Below are positions 1-7,109 of a DNA stretch of 64,000 nucleotides, piece after piece. The notes below the pieces were generated by a model, which saw only the letters and a program-made list of their open reading frames with translations, had not been told where the DNA came from and did not search any database. This DNA comes from Enterobacter kobei (lineage in GTDB: Bacteria > Pseudomonadota > Gammaproteobacteria > Enterobacterales > Enterobacteriaceae). Made by a program: the position numbers and the translations under genes. How positions within the stretch are numbered: the first letter of the stretch is position 1; each line of letters begins with the position of its first letter. The stretch is taken from contig NZ_CP017181.1 of NCBI RefSeq assembly GCF_001729765.1, forward strand, positions 3,968,001 to 4,032,000, in the 5' to 3' direction.

Positions 1-335
1 CGGATCGCCAGATGGCTGCTGCACTGGCTGACATCGCGAAGCTGCTCGATCACCGGCTGGCCTACCTGCGCCACGTCCAGCGAGGCGATGTACTCAAAGC
101 CCAGGCGCAGCACGTTCATGCCCAGCGAGAAGGTATTGGTGCGCGCATTGCGCTCCAGAAAACCCATATACTCCAGCGTCTGCACCACGCGGTAGGCAGT
201 GGCCTTCGGCATATCCACCAGCCGGTGTAGCTCGGCAAAGGTCAGCTCGCGATGCTGCTCGCCGAAGGCCAACAGCAGCTGCAAACCGCGTTCAAGCCCC
301 GGCACCAGATACTTCACTTCCTGATCGTTTGCCAT
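1..335 (-). CDS. IclR-family transcriptional regulator (C-terminal part outside window)
   Basis: This is the N-terminal ~110 residues of an IclR-type regulator; the rest lies beyond the window edge. The visible part starts MANDQEVKYLVPGLERGLQL and holds a winged helix-turn-helix (FAELHRLVDMPKATAYRVVQ), followed by the start of the ligand-binding domain. ATG at 335 is preferred over ATG at 344, because the AAGG of the ribosome site lies about 10 bases before 335 but only one base before 344. It follows the SDR gene by 12 bases and looks like the last gene of the Rieske operon. It is therefore the natural candidate to bind the palindromes between 2778 and 3108 and to control its own operon and the divergent transporter. 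That regulatory link is inferred. Confidence 0.85.
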   Translation of the reverse strand, partial: MANDQEVKYLVPGLERGLQLLLAFGEQHRELTFAELHRLVDMPKATAYRVVQTLEYMGFLERNARTNTFSLGMNVLRLGFEYIASLDVAQVGQPVIEQLRDVSQCSSHLAI

Positions 336-347
336 AATCGCCATACC

Positions 348-1097
348 TTAGTTAAAGACAAAACCGCCGTTGACCGGGATCAGCTGCCCGGTGATAAACC
401 GCGACAGATCGCTTAAGAGCCAGACCACGCTGCCGGTGACATCCTCCGGCTGCTGCGCGCCCGTTAACGCGCGGCCATTTTCGTAGAGCTGATGGCGTTC
501 GGCGGGCACATATTCGGTGGCCTCGACGCGGGTCAGCCCCGGCGCGATAGCGTTGATTCGAATGCGTTTTTCCCCCAGCTCGCGCGCCATTGAGCGGGTC
601 ATCGCAATCACCGCCCCCTTACTGGCCACGTAGGCCATCAGGCGCGGCGCGCCCCACAGCGCGGTATCGGACGCCACGTTCACAATCCCTGCCCCTTCGC
701 GCAGCAGCGGCACGGCGGCACGCGTCACCAGCCAGGTGCCCTTGACGTTCACGCTCATCACCCGATCCCAGAGATCCGGATCGTAATCCAGCATGTTTTT
801 ACCGCCCACGCCGGTCGCCATTGCCGCGTTGTTCACCAGACCGTCAATCTGCCCCAGTTTGCCAATGGCGCTGAATACCTGCTCGATGGACTGCGGATCG
901 GCCAGATCGATAACGTGCGATTCGGTTACATACCCTTGCTCGCTCAGACGGTGGGCGCTTTCGGCCAGCTCGCCTTTGAGGATGTCGCACATCACCACGC
1001 AGGCACCTTGCGCAGCGCAGGCGCTGGCAAAGTGGTAACCCAGCCCGCGCGCGGCGCCGGTCACGACGATGCGCTTCCCGCTCAGCAGTCTGTTCAT
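348..1097 (-). CDS. Short-chain dehydrogenase/reductase (SDR)
   Basis: A 249-residue classical SDR. The nucleotide-binding glycine motif TGAARGLG is at residues 13-20, the NNAA motif at 89-92, the catalytic Ser at about 143, and the Tyr-x3-Lys pair at 156 and 160. It should oxidise or reduce a hydroxyl/keto group with NAD(P). Its start overlaps the stop of the upstream oxygenase alpha subunit by ATGA, so the two are translationally coupled. A cis-diol or alcohol produced by the oxygenase is a plausible substrate. The real substrate cannot be read from the sequence. Confidence 0.9.
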   Translation of the reverse strand: MNRLLSGKRIVVTGAARGLGYHFASACAAQGACVVMCDILKGELAESAHRLSEQGYVTESHVIDLADPQSIEQVFSAIGKLGQIDGLVNNAAMATGVGGKNMLDYDPDLWDRVMSVNVKGTWLVTRAAVPLLREGAGIVNVASDTALWGAPRLMAYVASKGAVIAMTRSMARELGEKRIRINAIAPGLTRVEATEYVPAERHQLYENGRALTGAQQPEDVTGSVVWLLSDLSRFITGQLIPVNGGFVFN

Positions 1098-2119
1098 CAG
1101 GCGGCTCCCTGCTGCGCTTCGCGCATCGCCAGCTGTTCTTTCGCGGCCTTTTGCATCATGCGGCGCAGGCGCGAGAGCCCGACGTCGTGCTGGTAGAGGT
1201 ATTCATGGTCACGGGCATTTGGCGCCAGGCTTTCCAGCACCACGCGGTCCTGCTCCAGCACTTCCCAGTGCAGTTTTTCCAGACGATTGCGGTACATAAA
1301 GCGCCACATATCGCGCTGCCAGCCCTGCACGCGGCGGATGCGCCAGAAGAAGACGCGGCAGTTGTCGTTATCTTCCGGCACCACCATGCCGACGATAAAG
1401 AAGTGGCCGCCCGGTCCGAAACGCTTCTTATACGGAATGGAGAGACGCATCCAGCAGGTGCCGCTGTTGCCCAATTCCACCCAGTCGAAATTGACGCCGC
1501 TCTGCCCCTTTTTCTCGAAGATGAAGCCGGTTTTGGTCGGCTGAAGCACCATGTCGGCCTTGCGATCCCCTTCTGCCATCGAATGTGACGACGAATGCAG
1601 ATAGGTGCCGTGCATCGGGTCCATGACGTTTTCCAGCGCGTACTGGTAATTGCATTTCCACGCGGCGGTGCAGAGGAAGTTGCTGAAACTGTCCGTGTCG
1701 GCGAGCTCATCCGGGAAAGTCAGCTCGTCCGGCTGCTGGTCAGCAGTGACGCCGAACCACAGGAAAATGGCGCCGTGCGCCTCCTGCACGTTATAGCTGC
1801 GCACGCACTGCTGGCCGACCAGCGGGCATTTGTCCACGGCGGGCACATCTTTCACTTCGCCATTGCCCGCCACTTCCACGCCGTGGTACCAGCAGGCAAT
1901 ACGGTCCCCAAGGTTCCAGCCCATCGACAGGCGTGCGCCGCGGTGCGGACAGCGGTCTTCCAGCGCCTGCACCTGGCCGTCTTTATTGCGCCAGACCACA
2001 ATCTGCTCGCCCAGGCGGGTAATCCCCACCGGCGCGGACTGCACTTCCCAGCTCGCCAGTACCGGATACCAGAGGCCGCGCAGACCTTTATCCAGATAGT
2101 TTTGTACGGTAGTCGTCAT
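1097..2119 (-). CDS. Rieske non-heme iron oxygenase, alpha subunit
   Basis: A 340-residue terminal oxygenase. The Rieske [2Fe-2S] ligands are Cys57, His59, Cys76 and His79 (CPH...CWYH). The mononuclear iron site begins at NVMDPMHGTYLH, with Asp167, His170 and His175 as candidate ligands. No beta subunit is encoded nearby, so it belongs with the alpha-only oxygenases (vanillate demethylase and phthalate dioxygenase type). It would take electrons from the Rieske ferredoxin encoded at 2435-2758. No FAD/ferredoxin reductase gene is visible, so electrons must come from a protein encoded elsewhere. The substrate is unknown; this family attacks aromatic rings, methyl ethers and quaternary amines. 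Confidence 0.88.
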   Translation of the reverse strand: MTTTVQNYLDKGLRGLWYPVLASWEVQSAPVGITRLGEQIVVWRNKDGQVQALEDRCPHRGARLSMGWNLGDRIACWYHGVEVAGNGEVKDVPAVDKCPLVGQQCVRSYNVQEAHGAIFLWFGVTADQQPDELTFPDELADTDSFSNFLCTAAWKCNYQYALENVMDPMHGTYLHSSSHSMAEGDRKADMVLQPTKTGFIFEKKGQSGVNFDWVELGNSGTCWMRLSIPYKKRFGPGGHFFIVGMVVPEDNDNCRVFFWRIRRVQGWQRDMWRFMYRNRLEKLHWEVLEQDRVVLESLAPNARDHEYLYQHDVGLSRLRRMMQKAAKEQLAMREAQQGAA

Positions 2120-2129
2120 CGCGTTGTCC

Positions 2130-2438
2130 TCAGTAGCCGTTAACCTGTAAGAATGCCTGGAAGCTGGCGTCGCTCCAGGGCTCGCCCTGCTGGTCGTGCA
2201 TGCGCACCGCGTTCAGCCCGTTCACCAGCTCCGGCAAGGTTTCAACGCCCTGCTCGAAGAGATCTTCCAGCGTCGCGATCAGGTTCATCTCCCAGTTTTC
2301 CGGCTCACGGCTGCGGGTTTGCCAGATCAGGTTCTGGTAATCGCCTGGCTTATGAATGGCACCGTTACCGCCTTCTGCAGGCGGAGTAAACTGGCGGCTT
2401 TCCGGCAGCGCCGGGTTGTAGTTCAGGGTGTCGCTCAT
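2130..2438 (-). CDS. Small conserved protein of the Rieske operon, function unknown
   Basis: A 102-residue protein without signal peptide or membrane segment. The first ~45 residues are polar and proline-rich (MSDTLNYNPALPESRQFTPP). The second half looks helical (NLIATLEDLFEQGVETLPEL). Its start overlaps the ferredoxin stop by four bases and its stop is 10 bases from the oxygenase start, so it is a full operon member placed between the two electron-transfer proteins. I recall proteins of this kind being named recombinase-like helix-turn-helix proteins in genome annotation, but I see no recombinase catalytic residues. A role as accessory or assembly subunit of the oxygenase is only inferred from position. 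Confidence 0.75.
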   Translation of the reverse strand: MSDTLNYNPALPESRQFTPPAEGGNGAIHKPGDYQNLIWQTRSREPENWEMNLIATLEDLFEQGVETLPELVNGLNAVRMHDQQGEPWSDASFQAFLQVNGY

Positions 2439-2758
2439 GCCACGCTCTCCTCGACGAAGGTAATCTGGATTTGGTTTTCAAAGACCCGAACCGGGTAGCG
2501 GTTAAGGTTGCGACCACCGGGGCCATGCAGGCACTGGCCGGTTTTGACGTCGAACACCGCCTCGTGTAGCGGGCATTCCACCTTGCCATCTTCGACGAAG
2601 CCCTGGCTCAGCAGGGCATATGCGTGCGGGCATACGTCTTCCAGCGCGTAATATTCACCGTCAATCAAATAAACGCCGATCTCTTTACCGTCGACGTTGC
2701 CGCTAAAAGGGAAATCTTCCTGTACTTGTTCTGCGTCACATACGCCTATCCAGCTCAT
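2435..2758 (-). CDS. Rieske [2Fe-2S] ferredoxin
   Basis: A 107-residue Rieske-type ferredoxin, which passes single electrons to the terminal oxygenase. The cluster ligands are Cys43, His45 (CPH), Cys62 and His65 (CPLH). The frame is open further upstream to 2818, but the start at 2758 has a strong GGAGG ribosome site and gives the usual NdoA/BphF-like length. The upstream extension would run through the palindrome at 2778-2793. This is the first gene of a five-gene minus-strand operon (ferredoxin, small protein, oxygenase, SDR, IclR). Confidence 0.9.
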   Translation of the reverse strand: MSWIGVCDAEQVQEDFPFSGNVDGKEIGVYLIDGEYYALEDVCPHAYALLSQGFVEDGKVECPLHEAVFDVKTGQCLHGPGGRNLNRYPVRVFENQIQITFVEESVA

Positions 2759-2777
2759 CACGATCCTCCAGGCTTTT

Positions 2778-2793
2778 GTTTCATATATGAAAC
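2778..2793. promoter_or_regulatory. Palindromic operator GTTTCATATATGAAAC
   Basis: A perfect 16-base palindrome 20 bases upstream of the ferredoxin start. The same half-sites recur at 3046-3061 and 3093-3108. Spaced GTTTCA/TGAAAC inverted repeats fit IclR-family operators in general. Binding by the IclR protein at the window start is an inference. Confidence 0.6.
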
Positions 2794-3045
2794 TCTGTTT
2801 CTTATTTAATACGGTCAATATAAAAGCGATGAATGTTTCGTCAAGCGCGAATGTGACGAATTTGTTAACCAGGAGGTAATTAATTAACTAAGTGTGCAAA
2901 GGATCACGAAAAAATGCAGCGATATGAAATTTTCATTATTGCCGCGTGAAAGAATACGATTTTTCGATAGTCTAAAATTTCAAAAAACAGATATTGACTT
3001 CTTTTCTTTTTGCTCATTAAAAATAAAAAGGTGGCACGTCATCGT

Positions 3046-3061
3046 GTTTCACCTGTGAAAC
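3046..3061. promoter_or_regulatory. Palindromic operator GTTTCACCTGTGAAAC
   Basis: Second copy of the operator, imperfect only in the central bases. It lies just downstream of the candidate promoter for the MFS gene, a position suited to repression. Confidence 0.55.
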
Positions 3062-3092
3062 TTATTTTTACTTTATTCTTAATAAACAATGA

Positions 3093-3108
3093 GTTTCACA
3101 GGTGAACC
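3093..3108. promoter_or_regulatory. Palindromic operator GTTTCACAGGTGAACC
   Basis: Third copy, with one arm degenerate. Its centre is 47 bases from the second copy. A GTG inside it could open the MFS frame, but the ATG at 3174 is the better start. Confidence 0.5.
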
Positions 3109-3173
3109 ATTTTACACCCGTGACAATCACTCTGATAAAAAATATTCACACGCGCAGACATAAGGCAGGCATC

Positions 3174-4385
3174 ATGACGGCAAGATGGCAAGGTACAATT
3201 GCACTCTTATTACTCATAATTATTTCCTACATCGACCGTGTGAATATCTCGGTAATGATTTTACACCCGGAATTTGCCACACATTTTCAGTTAAATGAAA
3301 ACAGAATGTTACAAGGAATGCTCATGACCTGCTTTCTGCTGGGTTATGGTTTTTCGGCTTTATTATTAACGCCAGTTATTGAAAGCAAACTTCATTATCG
3401 GCAGGGATTATTAAGCAGCATTGCGATTTGGGCCGCGGTCTGTGCGATTTCGCCCTTGCTCGGCTCGCTGATGGGGATGCTCATTGCGCGCGTGATTCTG
3501 GGGATTGCGGAGGGGCCGCTCTTTTCATTAAAAACGCGCTTTATCAGCGAGCGCTTTGACGCAGAAGAGATCGGCAAACCCAACGCGGTGACCGCGCTGG
3601 GCGTCTCGCTCGGGCTGGCGGTGGGCTTTCCACTGATCACCTGGCTGATGGCGCATCTGGGCTGGGCGGGATCGTTCTACGCGTTGGCCGTCATGAATCT
3701 TGTGCTGGGTGGCGGGTTAATCTGGCGCTTTCTGCCTGCGCCCCAGAGCCGGGGGAAGATGAAAAAGCCGGGATGGGTGCAGACCTTCACCCTTGCCTGG
3801 CAAACGCCGCTGCTGGGCTGGATCCTGTTGGTTGAAATCGCCACGCTGAGCTATCTCTGGGGGAGCAGCGCCTGGCTGCCCGCATGGCTGCGCGATGAAC
3901 ATCACTTCTCACTGCATGCTACGGGCCTGCTTGCAGCCATTCCCTTCCTGCTGAGCCTGGGATCGAAATTTTTGGGCGGCGTGCTGCTCGACAAAATGCG
4001 CCCGGAACAGGCACCGCTGCTGTTTGTGGTGGGAGGCGCGTTAACGGCGCTGTCCGTGGTCGCGCTGATGCTCAGCCATCAGCCTGTCTGGCTGGGGATG
4101 TTTATGTTGTCCGCCAATGCGTTCTGGGGACTTCAGGGAGCTGCGATCCCTGCGGTGATCCAACATCATGCCGCGCGGGAAGCGGTGGGTAGCGCGTATG
4201 GGATCATTAATGGCATAGGGAATATCTGTGCGGCGTTTATTCCGCTGCTGATGGGGGTGGTGATGAAATCGGTCGGGTCGGTCAGCTCTGGCTTTTCGGT
4301 CCTGGTCGTGTCGCAGGCGATCACCCTTCTGGCCGGAGGAATGTTGCTGCTGCGCATGCGTCGCGCAGCAGCAATCAGCGCCTAA
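3174..4385 (+). CDS. MFS transporter, anion:cation symporter type
   Basis: A 403-residue inner-membrane carrier with about 12 hydrophobic segments. The first covers residues ~6-25, with the charged DRVN after it (SYIDRVNISV), a feature of the anion:cation symporter branch of the MFS. The start at 3174 follows an AAGGCAGG ribosome site. An upstream GTG at 3102 would put the start inside an operator. It is divergent from the Rieske operon and shares its operators, so it probably imports the oxygenase substrate, likely an organic anion. It ends three bases from the convergent speB stop, with no room for a dedicated terminator. Confidence 0.85.
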   Translation: MTARWQGTIALLLLIIISYIDRVNISVMILHPEFATHFQLNENRMLQGMLMTCFLLGYGFSALLLTPVIESKLHYRQGLLSSIAIWAAVCAISPLLGSLMGMLIARVILGIAEGPLFSLKTRFISERFDAEEIGKPNAVTALGVSLGLAVGFPLITWLMAHLGWAGSFYALAVMNLVLGGGLIWRFLPAPQSRGKMKKPGWVQTFTLAWQTPLLGWILLVEIATLSYLWGSSAWLPAWLRDEHHFSLHATGLLAAIPFLLSLGSKFLGGVLLDKMRPEQAPLLFVVGGALTALSVVALMLSHQPVWLGMFMLSANAFWGLQGAAIPAVIQHHAAREAVGSAYGIINGIGNICAAFIPLLMGVVMKSVGSVSSGFSVLVVSQAITLLAGGMLLLRMRRAAAISA

Positions 4386-4388
4386 GGC

Positions 4389-5309
4389 TTATTCGCCTTT
4401 TTTCGCCGCCTGAATGTAGAGCATTTCCAGTGCCAGGGTCGCTGCCGCCAGGGCCGTGATTTCGGACTGGTCATAGGCTGGCGCCACTTCCACCACGTCC
4501 ATCCCGACGATGTTCAGATCCTTCAGGCCGCGCACCAGCTTGATGGCGCGGTCGGACGTCAGGCCACCGATCACCGGCGTACCGGTGCCTGGCGCAAAGG
4601 CAGGATCCAGGCAGTCGATGTCGAAGGTCAGGTAGACTGGCATATCGCCGACAATCTGCTTCACCTGCGCGATGATGTCGTCCACGCCGCGATCGTTCAC
4701 CTGGCAGGCATCCAGCACGGTGAAGCCGTTGTCTTTGTCGAACTCAGTACGAATACCGATCTGCACGGAGTGGTTCGGATCGATCAGGCCTTCGTTCGGT
4801 GCAGTGTAGAACATAGTTCCGTGGTCAAACTCGCAGCCGTTCGCGTAGGTGTCGGTATGCGCATCAAAATGGACCAGCGCCATTTTGCCAAAGTGTTTCG
4901 CGTGGGCGCGCAGCAGTGGCAGAGTCACAAAGTGGTCGCCACCGAAGGAGAGCATACGCTTACCGGCAGCCAACAGTTTCTCGGCGTGGGCCTGCAGCTT
5001 TTCGCTCATCTCACGCGCGTCGCCGAAGGCATACACGAGGTCACCGCAGTCAACCACGTTCAGGCGCTCGCGCATGTCGAAGTTCCACGGGAAGCGGTTA
5101 TGCTCCCAGGCCAGGTTGGTGGAAACCTGACGGATCGCCGCCGGGCCATGACGTCCACCGGCACGACCCGAGGTTGCCATATCGAACGGCACACCGGTGA
5201 TCACCCAGTCAGCATCGCTGTCGTAGGGCTGGAAGTTCATCGGAAGGCGTAAAAAACCAAACGCGTTAGATACCAGAGAGTTGTCGTACTGATGACCTAA
5301 AGTGCTCAT
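4389..5309 (-). CDS. speB: Agmatinase
   Basis: A 306-residue enzyme almost identical to E. coli SpeB. It hydrolyses agmatine to putrescine and urea in the cytoplasm. The six manganese ligands of the ureohydrolase family are all present: His126 (GGDH), Asp149, His151, Asp153 (DAHTD), Asp230 and Asp232 (DID). The start at 5309 has an AGGTCAGGA ribosome site; an upstream in-frame codon at 5336 is not needed. In E. coli speB follows speA closely and both can be transcribed together. Here 16 kb of adhesin genes and a terminator-like hairpin separate them, so speB must use its own promoter. Confidence 0.98.
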   Translation of the reverse strand: MSTLGHQYDNSLVSNAFGFLRLPMNFQPYDSDADWVITGVPFDMATSGRAGGRHGPAAIRQVSTNLAWEHNRFPWNFDMRERLNVVDCGDLVYAFGDAREMSEKLQAHAEKLLAAGKRMLSFGGDHFVTLPLLRAHAKHFGKMALVHFDAHTDTYANGCEFDHGTMFYTAPNEGLIDPNHSVQIGIRTEFDKDNGFTVLDACQVNDRGVDDIIAQVKQIVGDMPVYLTFDIDCLDPAFAPGTGTPVIGGLTSDRAIKLVRGLKDLNIVGMDVVEVAPAYDQSEITALAAATLALEMLYIQAAKKGE

Positions 5310-5348
5310 GTCCTGACCTCTTAAAAGTCGTTGCATTAGATACAGATG

Positions 5349-5390
5349 AAAAAAAATCCCCTCCGCGTCGTTAAACCCGACGAGGAAGGG
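5349..5390 (-). terminator. Terminator-like hairpin upstream of speB
   Basis: Read on the minus strand, a 13-bp imperfect stem (CGACGAGGAAGGG against CCCCTCCGCGTCG, 7-base loop) is followed by eight T. It lies 40 bases before the speB start, so it would end or attenuate transcription arriving from upstream. Confidence 0.65.
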
Positions 5391-5721
5391 ATTGATGTCC
5401 TTACTGCTTTTGCCTAATGCTAGCCTCTGGAACGTGAAGATTCAAGCTCACTTTTCAAAACATAAATCAATTGTGTTGCCAGACTTTTACGGCTCCTAAT
5501 TATTCACCATACCGATAAAATTCATTTTTAGAATTGATATTATCTTAACCCCCCCATTTCTTCGCATTATTTGCGTTTAAAAGTTTGAAGCAAAACTTAA
5601 TTCATAAATTTAATAAATATACCATTTTAAAACTAGGAATATATTTAGGCTGGGACGATAGCGGTGGAGGAGATGACCTCTATACAATAGCCCCCCCCAA
5701 TGAAATGATATGGATATTTTT
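5391..5721. promoter_or_regulatory. Promoter region between speB and the fimbrial operon, with two poly-C tracts
   Basis: The gap is AT-rich and holds no convincing gene. It must carry the minus-strand speB promoter and the plus-strand fimbrial promoter. Runs of seven C (5549-5555) and eight C (5691-5698) stand out. TATACAAT at 5681-5688 resembles a -10 box immediately before the second run, but no good -35 is seen at the right distance. Confidence 0.5.
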
Positions 5722-6288
5722 ATGAATAAGTTATCTAAGCTGGCAATCCTGGCCGTTCTTTCAACCATCGGTACCGCCGCGGCAGCAGAAGATGGCACGA
5801 TTACTTTTGAAGGTACTATTAGCGACGCAACCTGTACTATTACCGGCGGTGACGCACAGGGCGAATCTGAAAGCCCAGACTTTACCGTTCATTTACCTTC
5901 TATTAGTACAACCGCGCTTGCAACGGATGGACAGCGTGCGGGCGATACCCCATTCCACATTACGTTAAGCGGCGCAAACTGCACCAATGGCAAAGTTGCC
6001 AGCGTATTCTTCGAACTGGCGCAAAGCACCAATATCGATGCCACCACCGGTAACCTGAAAAATACCGTGGCTAAAGCGTCAGGCGGAGCGGAGAAAGTTC
6101 AGGTTGGTTTACTGGATTCTTCAAAAGCAAAACTGAACCTGAATACTGCAAACGATAGCGCTAAAACTGTTACGGTTGCCGGTAATACGGCTCGCTTTGA
6201 TTACTGGGCACAATATGTGGCGACGGGTGGTGCATCTACTGCCGGTCAAGTCTCAACCGACGTTGTGTACTCCATTAAATATCAGTAA
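5722..6288 (+). CDS. Fimbrial major subunit (type 1 pilin family)
   Basis: A 188-residue secreted pilin. It has a Sec signal peptide (MNKLSKLAILAVLSTIGTAA, cleaved after AAA/AEDG), the cysteine pair typical of chaperone-usher pilins (DATC near residue 41, GANC about 45 residues later), and a C-terminal penultimate-Tyr beta-strand (YSIKYQ) for chaperone binding. GGAT seven bases upstream favours ATG 5722 over 5710. It is the first gene of the island operon and is followed by the chaperone after 54 bases containing a small GC-rich stem-loop. This is usual between a highly expressed subunit and the rest. Confidence 0.9.
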   Translation: MNKLSKLAILAVLSTIGTAAAAEDGTITFEGTISDATCTITGGDAQGESESPDFTVHLPSISTTALATDGQRAGDTPFHITLSGANCTNGKVASVFFELAQSTNIDATTGNLKNTVAKASGGAEKVQVGLLDSSKAKLNLNTANDSAKTVTVAGNTARFDYWAQYVATGGASTAGQVSTDVVYSIKYQ

Positions 6289-6342
6289 TCGCGCGCACCG
6301 CGGGTTTATCCGCTAAAAGTATCACCTAAAGGATTAGGCCAG

Positions 6343-7080
6343 ATGTTAAAAAAACTTGTTATATCTTCTGTATTCATGATGACGCTGGCCTTTTCCTTTG
6401 CGGCCAGTGCAACGATTCAAATTATGACGACCCGCGTGGCATTCAACGCCGGGGAGAAAGAACAAACGATTCGTATTAATAACGTCAGCAAAGCGCCTGA
6501 ACTGGTTCAGGTGTGGCTTTCCAGCACCGATAAGAGTGACGGCATCGCCAAAGAAGATTTGCCTTTCTTTATCACCCCACCGGCGGCCAGAATTAACGGC
6601 CAAAAGGGGAAAGTTTTCCGCATATTCCAGACGGAAGGCGCCGCCGCGAAATATCCAAAAGATCGTGAAACGGTTCTGTGGCTCAATGTCCTGGATATTC
6701 CGCCTGAAATGGCGGAAGACGTAGATAAAAATCAGCTAAAGATGGCGTTCAGAACGCTGATTAAATTTTTCTATCGCCCGGTTGGTCTGAAAGGTAATCC
6801 GATGAAAGCGGCGGATGAATTAACCTGGCAATTGAAAAAAGCAGCCAACGGTTATGACGTCGTTGGAACAAATAATTCGCCTTTCCATGTAAGCATGACA
6901 AATGTCTGGCTCAGAGATGCTCAGGGTAAAGATGTCATGATTGATGGCGAGATGATCGCGCCATATAGCACGCTGGTATATCACTTCCCGCAGGTTAACG
7001 CCGTGCAGGGGAAAGGGACATTCCAATACAATTATATTACCGATCTGGGTGCCTATATTAAGCGCACGTATAACTTCTGA
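6343..7080 (+). CDS. Periplasmic fimbrial chaperone (PapD family)
   Basis: A 245-residue chaperone with a signal peptide ending at SFAASA. The two immunoglobulin-like domains of the family follow. The first contains the proline-rich F1-G1 region (ETVLWLNVLDIPP), with the basic residues that anchor the subunit C-terminus. It holds pilin subunits in the periplasm and delivers them to the usher. It lies directly upstream of the usher gene (29 bases). Confidence 0.92.
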   Translation: MLKKLVISSVFMMTLAFSFAASATIQIMTTRVAFNAGEKEQTIRINNVSKAPELVQVWLSSTDKSDGIAKEDLPFFITPPAARINGQKGKVFRIFQTEGAAAKYPKDRETVLWLNVLDIPPEMAEDVDKNQLKMAFRTLIKFFYRPVGLKGNPMKAADELTWQLKKAANGYDVVGTNNSPFHVSMTNVWLRDAQGKDVMIDGEMIAPYSTLVYHFPQVNAVQGKGTFQYNYITDLGAYIKRTYNF

Positions 7081-7109
7081 TTAGTAATCATATTGACCAG
7101 GACGGTGAT

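Larger units (their letters stand above)
2759..3173. promoter_or_regulatory. Divergent promoter region of Rieske operon and MFS gene
   Basis: This AT-rich 415-base gap separates the minus-strand Rieske operon from the plus-strand transporter. It contains three related palindromes. A possible plus-strand sigma-70 promoter is TTGACT at 2994-2999 with a weak TTAAAA at 3017-3022, just before the second palindrome. On the minus strand TTGACC near 2813-2818 could be a -35 box, but no well-spaced -10 is clear. Confidence 0.45.
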
